From contig JBJEFI010000050.1 of NCBI GenBank assembly GCA_051873875.1, positions 1-56,486 of the forward strand: 56,486 nt of DNA. Direction: 5' to 3'. Below, piece by piece: positions 44,857 to 53,707 of the stretch. The position numbers were made by a program, and so were the translations under genes. Below the pieces are notes generated by a model. The model was not told where the DNA came from and did no database searches. It saw nothing but the letters and a program-made list of their open reading frames with translations. The DNA is from JBJEFI01 sp051873875 (lineage in GTDB: Bacteria; Bacillota; Bacilli; Bacillales; Bacillaceae_G). Numbering within the stretch: the stretch's first letter is position 1; each line of letters begins with the position of its first letter.

Positions 44857-45518
44857 TTTAAAGAAACTGTTACATAGCGATTTGGTTCTTGACCATTTGA
44901 AGTTGTCTCTACATATTTATGGTTCGTCAATGCTTGGTGAATAATTTTACGTTCAAAAGAAGGCATTGGTTCTAAATCAATCGCTTTTGCTGTACGAATA
45001 ACTTGACTTGCAATTTTATTTGCAAGTATTTCTAATGTTTTCATCCGTTTTTCACGATAGTTTTCTGCATCTAAAATGACATTTACATATGACTTTGCAT
45101 GCTTATTTGCTACAAGCTGTGAAAGTTGCTGTAATGCATTTAAAGTTGCACCACGTTTGCCAATTAGCGTAAAGGCTTGGTCACCTTCTAGTTGAAATAA
45201 AATATCTCTACCCTTTTCAACAACATTGATTGTAATATCAATCTTCATTTCGTTGAAGATTGATGTTAAATATGTTTCAACTGCTTCTACTACTGTAACT
45301 GTTTTTGTATCGCTTTGTTCTGGTTGTTGCTCTATTACTTCAATTGCCTTGATTGCTACTTCAACAATTGCAGGTCGATTTCCAAATAACCCTAAAAAAC
45401 CTTTTTTTCCCTCTTCAATAACCTTGTATTCAATTTGTTCTCTTGATACACCTAGCTTATTTAAAGCAAGCTCAATTGCTTCTTCAATGGATTGGCCTTT
45501 AGTTGTTATCGAATTCAA
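44844..45518 (-). CDS. jag: RNA-binding protein Jag (KhpB)
   Basis: 224 residues: Jag-N domain (1-52), KH domain (about 75-150; LIGKRGATLNALQQL), R3H domain with EPMPSFERKIIHQAL (about 155-220). SpoIIIJ-associated. The start is TTG 45518, overlapping the yidC stop as TTGA. Confidence 0.94.
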   Translation of the reverse strand: MNSITTKGQSIEEAIELALNKLGVSREQIEYKVIEEGKKGFLGLFGNRPAIVEVAIKAIEVIEQQPEQSDTKTVTVVEAVETYLTSIFNEMKIDITINVVEKGRDILFQLEGDQAFTLIGKRGATLNALQQLSQLVANKHAKSYVNVILDAENYREKRMKTLEILANKIASQVIRTAKAIDLEPMPSFERKIIHQALTNHKYVETTSNGQEPNRYVTVSLKKNS

Positions 45519-46288
45519 TTTTTAGCGCCCCCTGCTTGTTCTTTCTTAATCCAAGGCTTTTTCATTAATAGTGTTTGAATGATTGTAAAGATGTTACCAA
45601 CTACCCAGTATAATGATAATGCTGCTGGTAATGTAGCACCCATTACTAGGATCATAATAGGCATCATCCACAACATAACATTCATTTGTGGATTTGGAGG
45701 TGTATCAATCATCATAATTTTTTGCTGTAAGAACGTAAGAACAGCAGCTAAAATCGGTAATACGTAGATAGGATCTGCAGTTCCTAAATTGAACCATAAG
45801 AAATCATGTCCTTTAATTTCTACTGTACGATTAATTGCATGATAGAATGCCATTAAGATTGGCATTTGGATAAAGATTGGTAAACATCCAGCCATTGGAT
45901 TTACCTTGTACTCTTGCATTAGCTTAACCATTTCTTGTTGAAGCTTTTGTTGTGTTACCGCATCTTTAGATGCATATTTTTTCTTCAGTCTTTCCATTTC
46001 AGGCTGAATAACTTGCATGTTTTTCATGCTATTTTGTTGTTTAATCATTAATGGTAATAATACGAAGCGAATGATTAACGTTACGATAATAATCGCTAAT
46101 CCATAGTTCCCATCAAATGTCTTTGCTACAAATTTAATTAAAGATGATAATGGATATACGAAAAATTCGTTCCATATCCCTGTACTTTTGTCTGTAATCG
46201 GTTGGTTATACTCTGTACATCCGCTTAATAAAAACGTGACAGCCAACATTGGTAAAAGTACATAAAGCTTTTTTCCTAGCTTTTTCAA
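45515..46288 (-). CDS. yidC: membrane insertase YidC (SpoIIIJ)
   Basis: 257 residues. Start TTG 46288 behind GGGAGGAC gives a clean lipoprotein signal MKKLGKKLYVLLPMLAVTF ending in the LLSGC lipobox; the frame is open upstream but without a ribosome site. Five membrane segments follow the lipobox region, with QQEMVKLMQEYKVNPMAGCLP as the cytoplasmic hairpin. Inserts membrane proteins, and in spore formers supports forespore development with Jag. Confidence 0.95.
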   Translation of the reverse strand: MKKLGKKLYVLLPMLAVTFLLSGCTEYNQPITDKSTGIWNEFFVYPLSSLIKFVAKTFDGNYGLAIIIVTLIIRFVLLPLMIKQQNSMKNMQVIQPEMERLKKKYASKDAVTQQKLQQEMVKLMQEYKVNPMAGCLPIFIQMPILMAFYHAINRTVEIKGHDFLWFNLGTADPIYVLPILAAVLTFLQQKIMMIDTPPNPQMNVMLWMMPIMILVMGATLPAALSLYWVVGNIFTIIQTLLMKKPWIKKEQAGGAKN

Positions 46289-46317
46289 CGTATAGTCCTC
46301 CCTACTGTTCATTTACT

Positions 46318-46662
46318 TCATCTTGATGAATAAATGTTACCTCGTTTTAGCACATGCATTAAACATTTTTTAAATTCGTCATATTCCAATTCGACACATG
46401 GCTTTCTTGCAATTATAACATAATCATTTCCGATTTTAATATCATCTTTTAATTCAGTAAACACCTGTCTTATTAACCGCTTAATGCGATTTCTCGTTAC
46501 AGCGTTTCCAAGTTTTTTACTGACAGATAATCCAATTCGAAAATATGGTTGGTTCTCTTTTTTATATTGATAAATAACAAATTGACGGTTAGCATCTGAT
46601 TTGCCTTCTTGGAACACGACTTGAAAATCTGCGTTTTTTTTCACTCTATATAATTTCTTCAT
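46318..46662 (-). CDS. rnpA: ribonuclease P protein component
   Basis: 114 residues; FQVVFQEGKS, RIGLSVSKKLGNAVTRNRIKR and LIRQVF match RnpA. Helps the RNA subunit trim tRNA 5' ends. Between rpmH and yidC as usual. Confidence 0.97.
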   Translation of the reverse strand: MKKLYRVKKNADFQVVFQEGKSDANRQFVIYQYKKENQPYFRIGLSVSKKLGNAVTRNRIKRLIRQVFTELKDDIKIGNDYVIIARKPCVELEYDEFKKCLMHVLKRGNIYSSR

Positions 46663-46777
46663 TTCTTATAAACACTCCTGTATTCTGCCTATGTAAATCC
46701 AGCAAAAACTCCATACTAAACCGTTTTACGCATTTTTCACTCTTTTTATACGAAATATCTACAGATATTGAAAAAGA

Positions 46778-46794
46778 CCACTGAAATGCAGTGG
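46778..46794 (-). terminator. hairpin past rpmH
   Basis: A 6-bp stem (46778-46783 with 46789-46794) and a T-run directly past the rpmH stop. Partial read-through into rnpA is expected. Confidence 0.6.
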
Positions 46795-46795
46795 C

Positions 46796-46930
46796 CTATG
46801 CAGATAATACTTTTCTACCTTTAAGACGACGAGCAGCTAAAACTCTACGTCCGTTTTTCGTACTCATACGTGCACGGAAACCATGTACCTTGCTGCGTTT
46901 ACGCTTATTTGGTTGATACGTTCTTTTCAT
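46796..46930 (-). CDS. rpmH: 50S ribosomal protein L34
   Basis: 44 residues, MKRTYQPNKRKRSKVHGFR onwards, ending VLSA. Standard length. Ribosome site GGGAGG. First leftward gene from the origin. Confidence 0.98.
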   Translation of the reverse strand: MKRTYQPNKRKRSKVHGFRARMSTKNGRRVLAARRLKGRKVLSA

Positions 46931-47188
46931 TTATTTACACCTCCCTGAGGAATAACTGTTACAGACAGTCCTATAAATTATAGTTAATAAAGCTATCAGT
47001 TGTCAATGCTTCTATCCTATGCTTCTAAAAAAACCACTTTCCTATTTTACCGTTATTAGGAACAATAATAAAGGATTTTCTTTAAATTATTTTTTCTTTT
47101 TTATCTTTTTTTATATATAAAGGAAAAATTAATTTTCCATCCCCAAGATTCACCTATAAAAAATATGAATAGAAACACCCCAACACAC

Positions 47189-47475
47189 TTATTCACAGTC
47201 TGAAATTTAACATGTGGATAATATTTCGACAACCCATTTTTTATTCACAACAATTTCCGACACTTTTTCACAGTATATTGTGTTGTGGATATTTTTTTTC
47301 CACAAGTTATTGATATTGTGGATAAAGTTTCAAAAAACATTGATAATCCGCTCTTTATTTGATATTATTATTTTGCTTTTTCCTTTTGGATAAGTATTTC
47401 TTATTCTAACTTTATCCACAAACTGTGAATAACCTGTGGATAGAAAATTCACACTGTTTATAAACAATATCCACA
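47189..47475. other. oriC left part: DnaA-box array upstream of dnaA
   Basis: Within the 680-bp gene-free interval 46931-47612 lie about eleven DnaA boxes. Perfect TTATCCACA at 47213-47221, 47317-47325 (reverse) and 47412-47420; TTATTCACA types at 47189-47197, 47241-47249 and 47424-47432 (reverse); near matches at 47264, 47284, 47296, 47435 and 47467. This is the incA/incB-like half of a bipartite Bacillus origin. No gene is seen in the interval. Confidence 0.93.
47340..47368 (+). promoter_or_regulatory. candidate dnaA promoter
   Basis: TTGATA (47340-47345) and TATTAT (47363-47368), spacer 17 bp, inside the DnaA-box array, so autoregulation by DnaA is expected. Confidence 0.6.
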
Positions 47476-47561
47476 ACGTGTGGAATCTGTCAAAAACAGT
47501 CATTTCATGTATACAGACTATATGCATAAATATACACATTGTGATTTAATTCGACTTTTTT

Positions 47562-47584
47562 AGTTGTACATAGGTTGTACAACT
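47562..47584 (+). promoter_or_regulatory. inverted repeat in the dnaA leader
   Basis: AGTTGTACA (47562-47570) and TGTACAACT (47576-47584), 5-nt spacer, 29 nt before the start codon and without a T-run long enough for a terminator. Possible operator or leader hairpin. Confidence 0.4.
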
Positions 47585-47612
47585 TATTTTTTCTAGTAAG
47601 GAGGGACATTTA

Positions 47613-48959
47613 TTGAAACAGCATTTAACGGATCTTTGGAAAAAAGTTTTAGTGGAGATTGAGAAAAAGGTAAGTAAACCTAGCTTTGAAACATGGTTAA
47701 AATCAACGGAGGCATATACGCTTAAAAATAATATTTTAATTGTCATTGCCCCAAACGATTTTGCGCGTGATTGGCTTGAATCCCACTATTCTAACCTTAT
47801 TACAGAGACAATTTTTGAACTAACAAATGAACAAATGGGTGTTAAATTTATTATTCCACAACATCAAGGTAATAATGATTTTGAATTACCAGCAGCAAAG
47901 AAGGTAATAAAACAAGAAGAATCAGCTGATTTTCCTCAAACAATGCTAAACCCTAAATATGTATTTGATTCGTTTGTTATTGGCTCTGGAAATCGATTTG
48001 CACATGCTGCTTCTTTAGCGGTAGCAGAAGCACCAGCAAAAGCGTATAATCCTCTTTTTATTTATGGTGGCGTTGGTTTAGGAAAAACCCATTTAATGCA
48101 CGCAATTGGTCATTATGTAATGGAGCAAAATCCAAATGCAAAGGTCGTTTATTTATCATCCGAAAAATTTACAAATGAATTTATTAACTCTATTCGAGAT
48201 AATCGTGCTGTTGAATTTCGCAATAAATACCGAAATGTAGATGTTCTACTTATTGATGATATTCAATTTTTAGCAGGAAAAGAGCAGACACAAGAAGAGT
48301 TTTTTCATACGTTTAATGCGTTACATGAGGAAAGTAAGCAAATTATCATTTCTAGTGATCGACCTCCAAAAGAGATTCCAACATTAGAAGATCGCTTACG
48401 ATCTCGCTTTGAATGGGGCCTTATTACGGATATTACACCTCCAGATTTAGAAACACGTATTGCAATTTTGCGTAAAAAGGCAAATGCAGAAGGTTTAGAT
48501 ATTCCAAATGAGGTTATGTTATACATTGCAAATCAAATTGATTCAAATATTCGTGAACTAGAAGGGGCGCTTATTCGTGTAAATGCTTATTCTTCACTAA
48601 TTAATAAAGAAATCAACGCAGATTTAGCCGCGGAAGCACTGAAGGATATCATTCCTAGCTCAAAGCCTAAAATCATTACAATTCAGGACATTCAACGTTC
48701 TGTTAGTACATTATTTAATATGAAATTAGAAGATTTTAAAGCAAAAAAGAGAACGAAATCGGTTGCCTTTCCAAGGCAAATTGCCATGTACTTATCTCGT
48801 GAATTAACAGATTGCTCTCTTCCGAAAATTGGAGAAGAATTTGGAGGCCGAGATCATACAACCGTTATTCATGCACATGAAAAGATTTCTACATTACTAA
48901 AAACAGATGTTCAATTACAAAAACAAGTAAAAGAAATCAAAGAGATTTTAAAACAGTAA
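47613..48959 (+). CDS. dnaA: chromosomal replication initiator DnaA
   Basis: 448 residues: domain I (1-85; KPSFETWLKSTEAYT), short linker, AAA+ domain with Walker A GGVGLGKTH and Walker B VDVLLIDDIQFL, and DNA-binding domain IV with GGRDHTTVIHAHEKI. The start is TTG 47613 behind AAGGAGGG. Opens the origin flanking it. Confidence 0.98.
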   Translation: MKQHLTDLWKKVLVEIEKKVSKPSFETWLKSTEAYTLKNNILIVIAPNDFARDWLESHYSNLITETIFELTNEQMGVKFIIPQHQGNNDFELPAAKKVIKQEESADFPQTMLNPKYVFDSFVIGSGNRFAHAASLAVAEAPAKAYNPLFIYGGVGLGKTHLMHAIGHYVMEQNPNAKVVYLSSEKFTNEFINSIRDNRAVEFRNKYRNVDVLLIDDIQFLAGKEQTQEEFFHTFNALHEESKQIIISSDRPPKEIPTLEDRLRSRFEWGLITDITPPDLETRIAILRKKANAEGLDIPNEVMLYIANQIDSNIRELEGALIRVNAYSSLINKEINADLAAEALKDIIPSSKPKIITIQDIQRSVSTLFNMKLEDFKAKKRTKSVAFPRQIAMYLSRELTDCSLPKIGEEFGGRDHTTVIHAHEKISTLLKTDVQLQKQVKEIKEILKQ

Positions 48960-48960
48960 T

Positions 48961-49098
48961 TGTGGATAAAACACGTTTATTTATAAACAGCCTATCAACA
49001 TGTGGATAGGCTGTTTTCGCTAGCGAATTCGGGGTTATCCACATATTCACACCCCCTACTATTACTACTAAAAAAATAAAAAATAAATATATAACAAT
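48961..49098. other. oriC right part: DnaA boxes, dnaA terminator and unwinding element
   Basis: DnaA boxes at 48961-48969 (reverse), 49001-49009 (reverse), 49035-49043 (perfect TTATCCACA) and 49043-49051. The box at 49001 sits in a terminator hairpin (48987-48996 with 49005-49014). Directly after the last box come a C-rich cluster, a TACTATTACTACTA run (49057-49070) matching the DnaA-trio pattern, and an A/T-only stretch to 49098: the place of strand opening. Confidence 0.9.
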
Positions 49099-49116
49099 TT
49101 AGGAGGCTTCTTACCT

Positions 49117-50256
49117 ATGAAATTTTCAATCAAAAAAGAGTATCTTGTTCGTAGTGTTCAAGATGTCATAAAAGCTGTATCATCAAGAACAACAATTCCG
49201 ATCTTAACGGGGATTAAAATTGTAGCAACGAATAGTGGCATTACATTAACTGGTAGTGATTCAGATATTTCGATTGAATCTCATATTCCAACAGAAGAAA
49301 ATGAAGAAGTAATTGCAGAAGTTGTTCAACCAGGAAGTGTTGTTTTGCAAGCAAAATACTTTAGTGAAATCGTAAGAAAACTACCACAAGACACAGTTGT
49401 GATTGAAGTAAATGATAACTTTTTAACAACAATTCGTTGTGGAAAAGCTCAATTTAATTTAAATGGTTTAGATGCAGATGAGTTTCCACATTTACCACAA
49501 ATTGAAGAGCATCATGTATTTACCGTTTCTTCTGATTTACTAAAACATATTATTCGTCAAACAGTTTATGCTGTTTCCACTTCAGAAACGCGTCCAATCT
49601 TGACAGGTGTAAACTGGCGTATATATAACAGCACACTAACTTGCGTTGCAACAGATAGTCATCGACTGGCAATGAGAAAAGCTCCAATTTCAGGTGTACC
49701 ATCAGATTTTGAAGCCAATGTTGTTATTCCTGGAAAAAGCTTAAATGAGTTAAACAAAATTTTAGATGAATCAGATGAAGCAATCGAAATCGTTATTACA
49801 GATTATCAAGTATTATTTAAATCAAAACATTTATTATTATTTTCTCGTTTGTTAGAAGGTAGTTATCCTGATACATCTCGATTAATTCCAACAGAGAGCA
49901 AAACGACAATTACGTTAAATACAAAAGAATTTTTACAAGCAATTGATCGTGCATCTTTATTAGCAAGAGAGGGACGAAATAACGTTGTTAATTTAATTAC
50001 GTTAGAAGATAATAAAATTGAAATTTATTCAAACTCTCCTGAAATCGGAAAGGTAGAGGAAGAAGTACAATGTGATAATATTAAAGGGGAAGAGTTAAAA
50101 ATTTCCTTTAGTGCAAAATATATGATGGATGCATTAAAAGCATTAGATAGCACAGAAATCGAAGTACGCTTTACTGGGGCAATGCGACCATTCTTAATTC
50201 AAGCTGAAGGCGATGAAAGAATGTTGCAACTTATTTTACCAGTTCGCACATACTAA
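49117..50256 (+). CDS. dnaN: DNA polymerase III beta sliding clamp
   Basis: 379 residues, three repeated clamp domains, ending in the conserved LILPVRTY. Ribosome site AGGAGG. Follows dnaA across the unwinding element. Confidence 0.98.
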   Translation: MKFSIKKEYLVRSVQDVIKAVSSRTTIPILTGIKIVATNSGITLTGSDSDISIESHIPTEENEEVIAEVVQPGSVVLQAKYFSEIVRKLPQDTVVIEVNDNFLTTIRCGKAQFNLNGLDADEFPHLPQIEEHHVFTVSSDLLKHIIRQTVYAVSTSETRPILTGVNWRIYNSTLTCVATDSHRLAMRKAPISGVPSDFEANVVIPGKSLNELNKILDESDEAIEIVITDYQVLFKSKHLLLFSRLLEGSYPDTSRLIPTESKTTITLNTKEFLQAIDRASLLAREGRNNVVNLITLEDNKIEIYSNSPEIGKVEEEVQCDNIKGEELKISFSAKYMMDALKALDSTEIEVRFTGAMRPFLIQAEGDERMLQLILPVRTY

Positions 50257-50266
50257 TAAAAAATGG

Positions 50267-50300
50267 AAAAAGGGCTTTATCGTTTGATAAGGCTCTTTTT
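50267..50300 (+). terminator. terminator of dnaN
   Basis: A 15-bp stem with one mismatch (50267-50281 with 50286-50300), T-run after it. Confidence 0.88.
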
Positions 50301-50401
50301 ATTAGGAATGAAAGGAAAACGTATAATATTTATTTCTTTCATTTAAAAAATTTGGTAAAATGAAATGATAAACGAATTTTGGAAAGTGAGCGAATCAACG
50401 T

Positions 50402-50614
50402 ATGATCAAACAGGTGGAAATCTCGACAGAATACATTACATTAGGGCAAGTTTTAAAGGTGGCAGATGTGATTAGCTCTGGTGGAATGGCGAAATGGTTT
50501 ATTCAAGAACACGATATTTTTGTGAACGGTGAACTAGAAAAAAGAAGAGGTCGCAAGCTAGTTAAAGGTGATGAAATCAACATTCCTTCTGTATCACAAA
50601 TTGTCATCAAATAG
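50402..50614 (+). CDS. yaaA: S4-domain RNA-binding protein YaaA (RlbA)
   Basis: 70 residues forming one S4 domain (LGQVLKVADVISSGGMAKW; VNGELEKRRGRKL). A ribosome assembly role is proposed in bacilli. 19 bp before recF. Confidence 0.93.
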   Translation: MIKQVEISTEYITLGQVLKVADVISSGGMAKWFIQEHDIFVNGELEKRRGRKLVKGDEINIPSVSQIVIK

Positions 50615-50633
50615 GAAAATGAGGGAGTCCTAG

Positions 50634-51743
50634 TTGTATATTAAGGAGTTAAACTTAAAAAATTACCGCAATTATGAAGGTGCAACACTTTCGTTTGAAA
50701 ATAAAGTAAATGTGATTATTGGTGAAAATGCACAAGGAAAGACTAATTTGATGGAATCCATGTTTGTTTTAGCATTAGCAAAATCTTATCGAACGTCAAA
50801 TGACAAAGAACTTATCCGTTTTGAGTCAGAATATGCTAAAATAGAAGGTGAGATTATCAAAAGAAATCAGCGTGTGAACCTTCAATTAGTCGTTTCTAAC
50901 AAAGGGAAAAAAGCAAAAATAAATGGATTAGAGCAACAACGTTTAAGCCAATATGTTGGTGCAATGAATGTAGTTATGTTTGCACCCGAGGATTTAAATT
51001 TAGTCAAGGGTAGTCCACAAGTAAGACGTAAATTTATCGATATGGAGATTGGCCAAATTTCTCCAATCTATCTATACAATCTAAATGCTTATCAAAAGTT
51101 ACTTATTCAACGGAACCACTATTTGAAAACAGTCCAGTTAACAAAGAAAAAAGATGAAGCTTTATTGGATATTTTCACGATGCAACTTTGTGAAGAAGCA
51201 GCAAAAGTATGTAAAAAAAGATTTGAATTTATTCAATTGCTTCAACAGTGGGCACAACCGATACATACTGGTATTACAAGAGGGATAGAAACGCTAAAAA
51301 TTGCGTATAAACCGAGTGTAGACGTATCAGAAGATATGGAATTGTCAAAAATAAAAGAAGTATACTATGAAAGCTTTAATAAAGTAAGAGAACGAGAAAT
51401 TCAGAGAGGCTCTACGTTAATCGGTCCCCACCGAGATGATTTTGTGCTTTATGTGAACGGAAAAAATGTACAAACGTTTGGTTCCCAAGGACAACAGAGA
51501 ACAGCAGCATTGTCAGTAAAACTAGCAGAAATTGAATTGATTAAATCTGAAGTAGGTGAATACCCAATTCTATTGCTTGATGATGTCCTTTCTGAATTAG
51601 ATGATTATAGACAATCCCACTTATTAAGCACCATTCAAGATAAAGTACAAACGTTTGTTACAACGACAAGTGTCGAAGGAATAGAGCATGAAACATTAAA
51701 ACGAGCTAATATGATTTCTGTTTCAAGTGGAACAATTATTTAA
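50634..51743 (+). CDS. recF: DNA repair and recombination protein RecF
   Basis: 369 residues; Walker A GENAQGKTN (31-39), signature FGSQGQQRTAALSVKLA, Walker B LLLDDVLSELD. SMC-like ATPase that helps RecA load at gaps. Start TTG 50634 behind GAGGGAG. Confidence 0.97.
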   Translation: MYIKELNLKNYRNYEGATLSFENKVNVIIGENAQGKTNLMESMFVLALAKSYRTSNDKELIRFESEYAKIEGEIIKRNQRVNLQLVVSNKGKKAKINGLEQQRLSQYVGAMNVVMFAPEDLNLVKGSPQVRRKFIDMEIGQISPIYLYNLNAYQKLLIQRNHYLKTVQLTKKKDEALLDIFTMQLCEEAAKVCKKRFEFIQLLQQWAQPIHTGITRGIETLKIAYKPSVDVSEDMELSKIKEVYYESFNKVREREIQRGSTLIGPHRDDFVLYVNGKNVQTFGSQGQQRTAALSVKLAEIELIKSEVGEYPILLLDDVLSELDDYRQSHLLSTIQDKVQTFVTTTSVEGIEHETLKRANMISVSSGTII

Positions 51744-51768
51744 AAGAAAAGCAGGTGAGTATGTGACG

Positions 51769-53685
51769 ATGGAACAAAAACAAACACAGACATACGATGA
51801 GAGTAATATCCAAGTCCTAGAAGGCCTTGAAGCTGTTCGAAAACGTCCAGGTATGTATATTGGTTCAACCAATAGTAAAGGACTTCATCACTTAGTATGG
51901 GAAATAGTCGATAACAGTATCGATGAAGCACTAGCTGGATACTGTTCTGATATTAACGTGATTATTGAAGAAGATAACGGGATTACTGTTATAGATAACG
52001 GTCGTGGGATTCCAGTTGGTATTCAAGAGAAAATGGGACGACCAGCAGTAGAGGTTATTTTAACTGTTTTACACGCAGGTGGTAAATTTGGCGGTGGAGG
52101 CTACAAAGTATCAGGTGGTCTTCATGGTGTAGGTGCATCTGTTGTAAATGCCCTTTCATCAGTTTTAGAAGTTTTCGTACACCGTGATGGAAATGTTTAT
52201 TATCAAAAATATTTCCGTGGTGTACCAGATGAAGATTTAAAGATTGTCGGTGAAACGGACATAACAGGTACGAAAATTCACTTTAAGCCAGACCCTGAAA
52301 TTTTTACGGAAACAATTGAATATGACTTCGATACATTAGCTAATCGTATTCGTGAATTAGCCTTTTTAAATAAAGGATTACGATTAACGATTGAAGATAA
52401 GCGAGAAAACCCTCGCAAAAATGAATACCATTATGAGGGTGGTATTAAATCATACGTAGAACATTTAAATCGTACGAAAGAAGTTATCCATGATGAAATC
52501 GTTTATGTAGAAGGTGAAAGAGAAGGTATTCAATTAGCCGTATCTTTACAATATAACGATGGATATACAAGTAGCATTTATTCTTTCGCCAATAATATTC
52601 ATACGTATGAAGGTGGAACACACGAAGTTGGATTTAAAACAGCATTAACTCGTGTGATTAATGACTATGCACGTAAAAATGGATTAATTAAAGAAACTGA
52701 TAATAATTTAATGGGTGAAGATGTTCGTGAAGGGATTGTAGCAATCATTTCAATCAAACATCCAGACCCACAGTTCGAAGGACAAACAAAAACAAAACTA
52801 GGCAATAGTGAAGCAAGAACGATTACAGAATCTATTTTTGCTGAAACATTTGAAAAGTTTTTATTAGAAAATCCTACAACTGCAAAACGTATTGTTGAAA
52901 AAGGGTTAACAGCTGCTCGTGCACGTTTAGCTGCCAAGAAAGCACGTGAATTAACACGTCGTAAAAGTGCATTAGAAATCTCAAGTTTACCTGGGAAATT
53001 AGCAGACTGTTCATCGAAAGACCCATCTATCAGTGAAATTTACATCGTAGAGGGTGACTCAGCAGGTGGATCCGCAAAACAAGGTCGTGATCGTCACTTC
53101 CAAGCAATCCTGCCGTTGAAAGGAAAAATTATTAACGTTGAAAAAGCACGTTTAGATAAAATTTTATCAAATGATGAGATTCGTGCCATTGTTACTGCGA
53201 TTGGTACAGGAATCGGCGACGATTTCGAAATCGAAAAAGCACGTTACAATAAAATCATTATTATGACCGATGCCGACGTAGACGGTGCTCACATTCGAAC
53301 ACTATTATTAACGTTCTTTTATCGTTATATGCGTCAAATTATTGAAGCTGGATACGTTTATATTGCACAACCACCTTTATTTAAAATTCAACAAGGGAAA
53401 AAGGTGCTATATGCGTACAATGAACGCCAATTGGATACAATCTTAAGCGAAATTTCTGCGACACCGAAGCCTTCTATTCAACGATATAAAGGTTTAGGAG
53501 AGATGAATCCTGAACAGCTTTGGGAAACAACAATGGAGCCAGAAGGACGCGCTTTATTACAAGTAAGTTTACGTGATGCAATTGAAGCAGACGAAACATT
53601 TGAAATTTTAATGGGTGAAAAAGTAGCGCCACGTCGTGAATTTATTGAGCAGAATGCAAAATACGTGAAAAACTTAGATATTTAA
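51769..53685 (+). CDS. gyrB: DNA gyrase subunit B
   Basis: 638 residues, standard length. GHKL ATPase (EIVDNSIDEALAG, DNGRGIPVG, GGLHGVGASVVNALS), transducer, and Toprim domain (EGDSAGGSAKQGRDR; DADVDGAHIR). Start ATG 51769 with AGGTGAG upstream; an in-frame GTG six bases earlier is too close. Confidence 0.98.
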   Translation: MEQKQTQTYDESNIQVLEGLEAVRKRPGMYIGSTNSKGLHHLVWEIVDNSIDEALAGYCSDINVIIEEDNGITVIDNGRGIPVGIQEKMGRPAVEVILTVLHAGGKFGGGGYKVSGGLHGVGASVVNALSSVLEVFVHRDGNVYYQKYFRGVPDEDLKIVGETDITGTKIHFKPDPEIFTETIEYDFDTLANRIRELAFLNKGLRLTIEDKRENPRKNEYHYEGGIKSYVEHLNRTKEVIHDEIVYVEGEREGIQLAVSLQYNDGYTSSIYSFANNIHTYEGGTHEVGFKTALTRVINDYARKNGLIKETDNNLMGEDVREGIVAIISIKHPDPQFEGQTKTKLGNSEARTITESIFAETFEKFLLENPTTAKRIVEKGLTAARARLAAKKARELTRRKSALEISSLPGKLADCSSKDPSISEIYIVEGDSAGGSAKQGRDRHFQAILPLKGKIINVEKARLDKILSNDEIRAIVTAIGTGIGDDFEIEKARYNKIIIMTDADVDGAHIRTLLLTFFYRYMRQIIEAGYVYIAQPPLFKIQQGKKVLYAYNERQLDTILSEISATPKPSIQRYKGLGEMNPEQLWETTMEPEGRALLQVSLRDAIEADETFEILMGEKVAPRREFIEQNAKYVKNLDI

Positions 53686-53707
53686 TTACGAGGGAGGTGC
53701 ACATAGT

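Noticed and set aside
47330..47539. Minus-strand 69-codon frame upstream of dnaA
   Set aside because: Lies in the DnaA-box array, no family resemblance; origin function explains the region.
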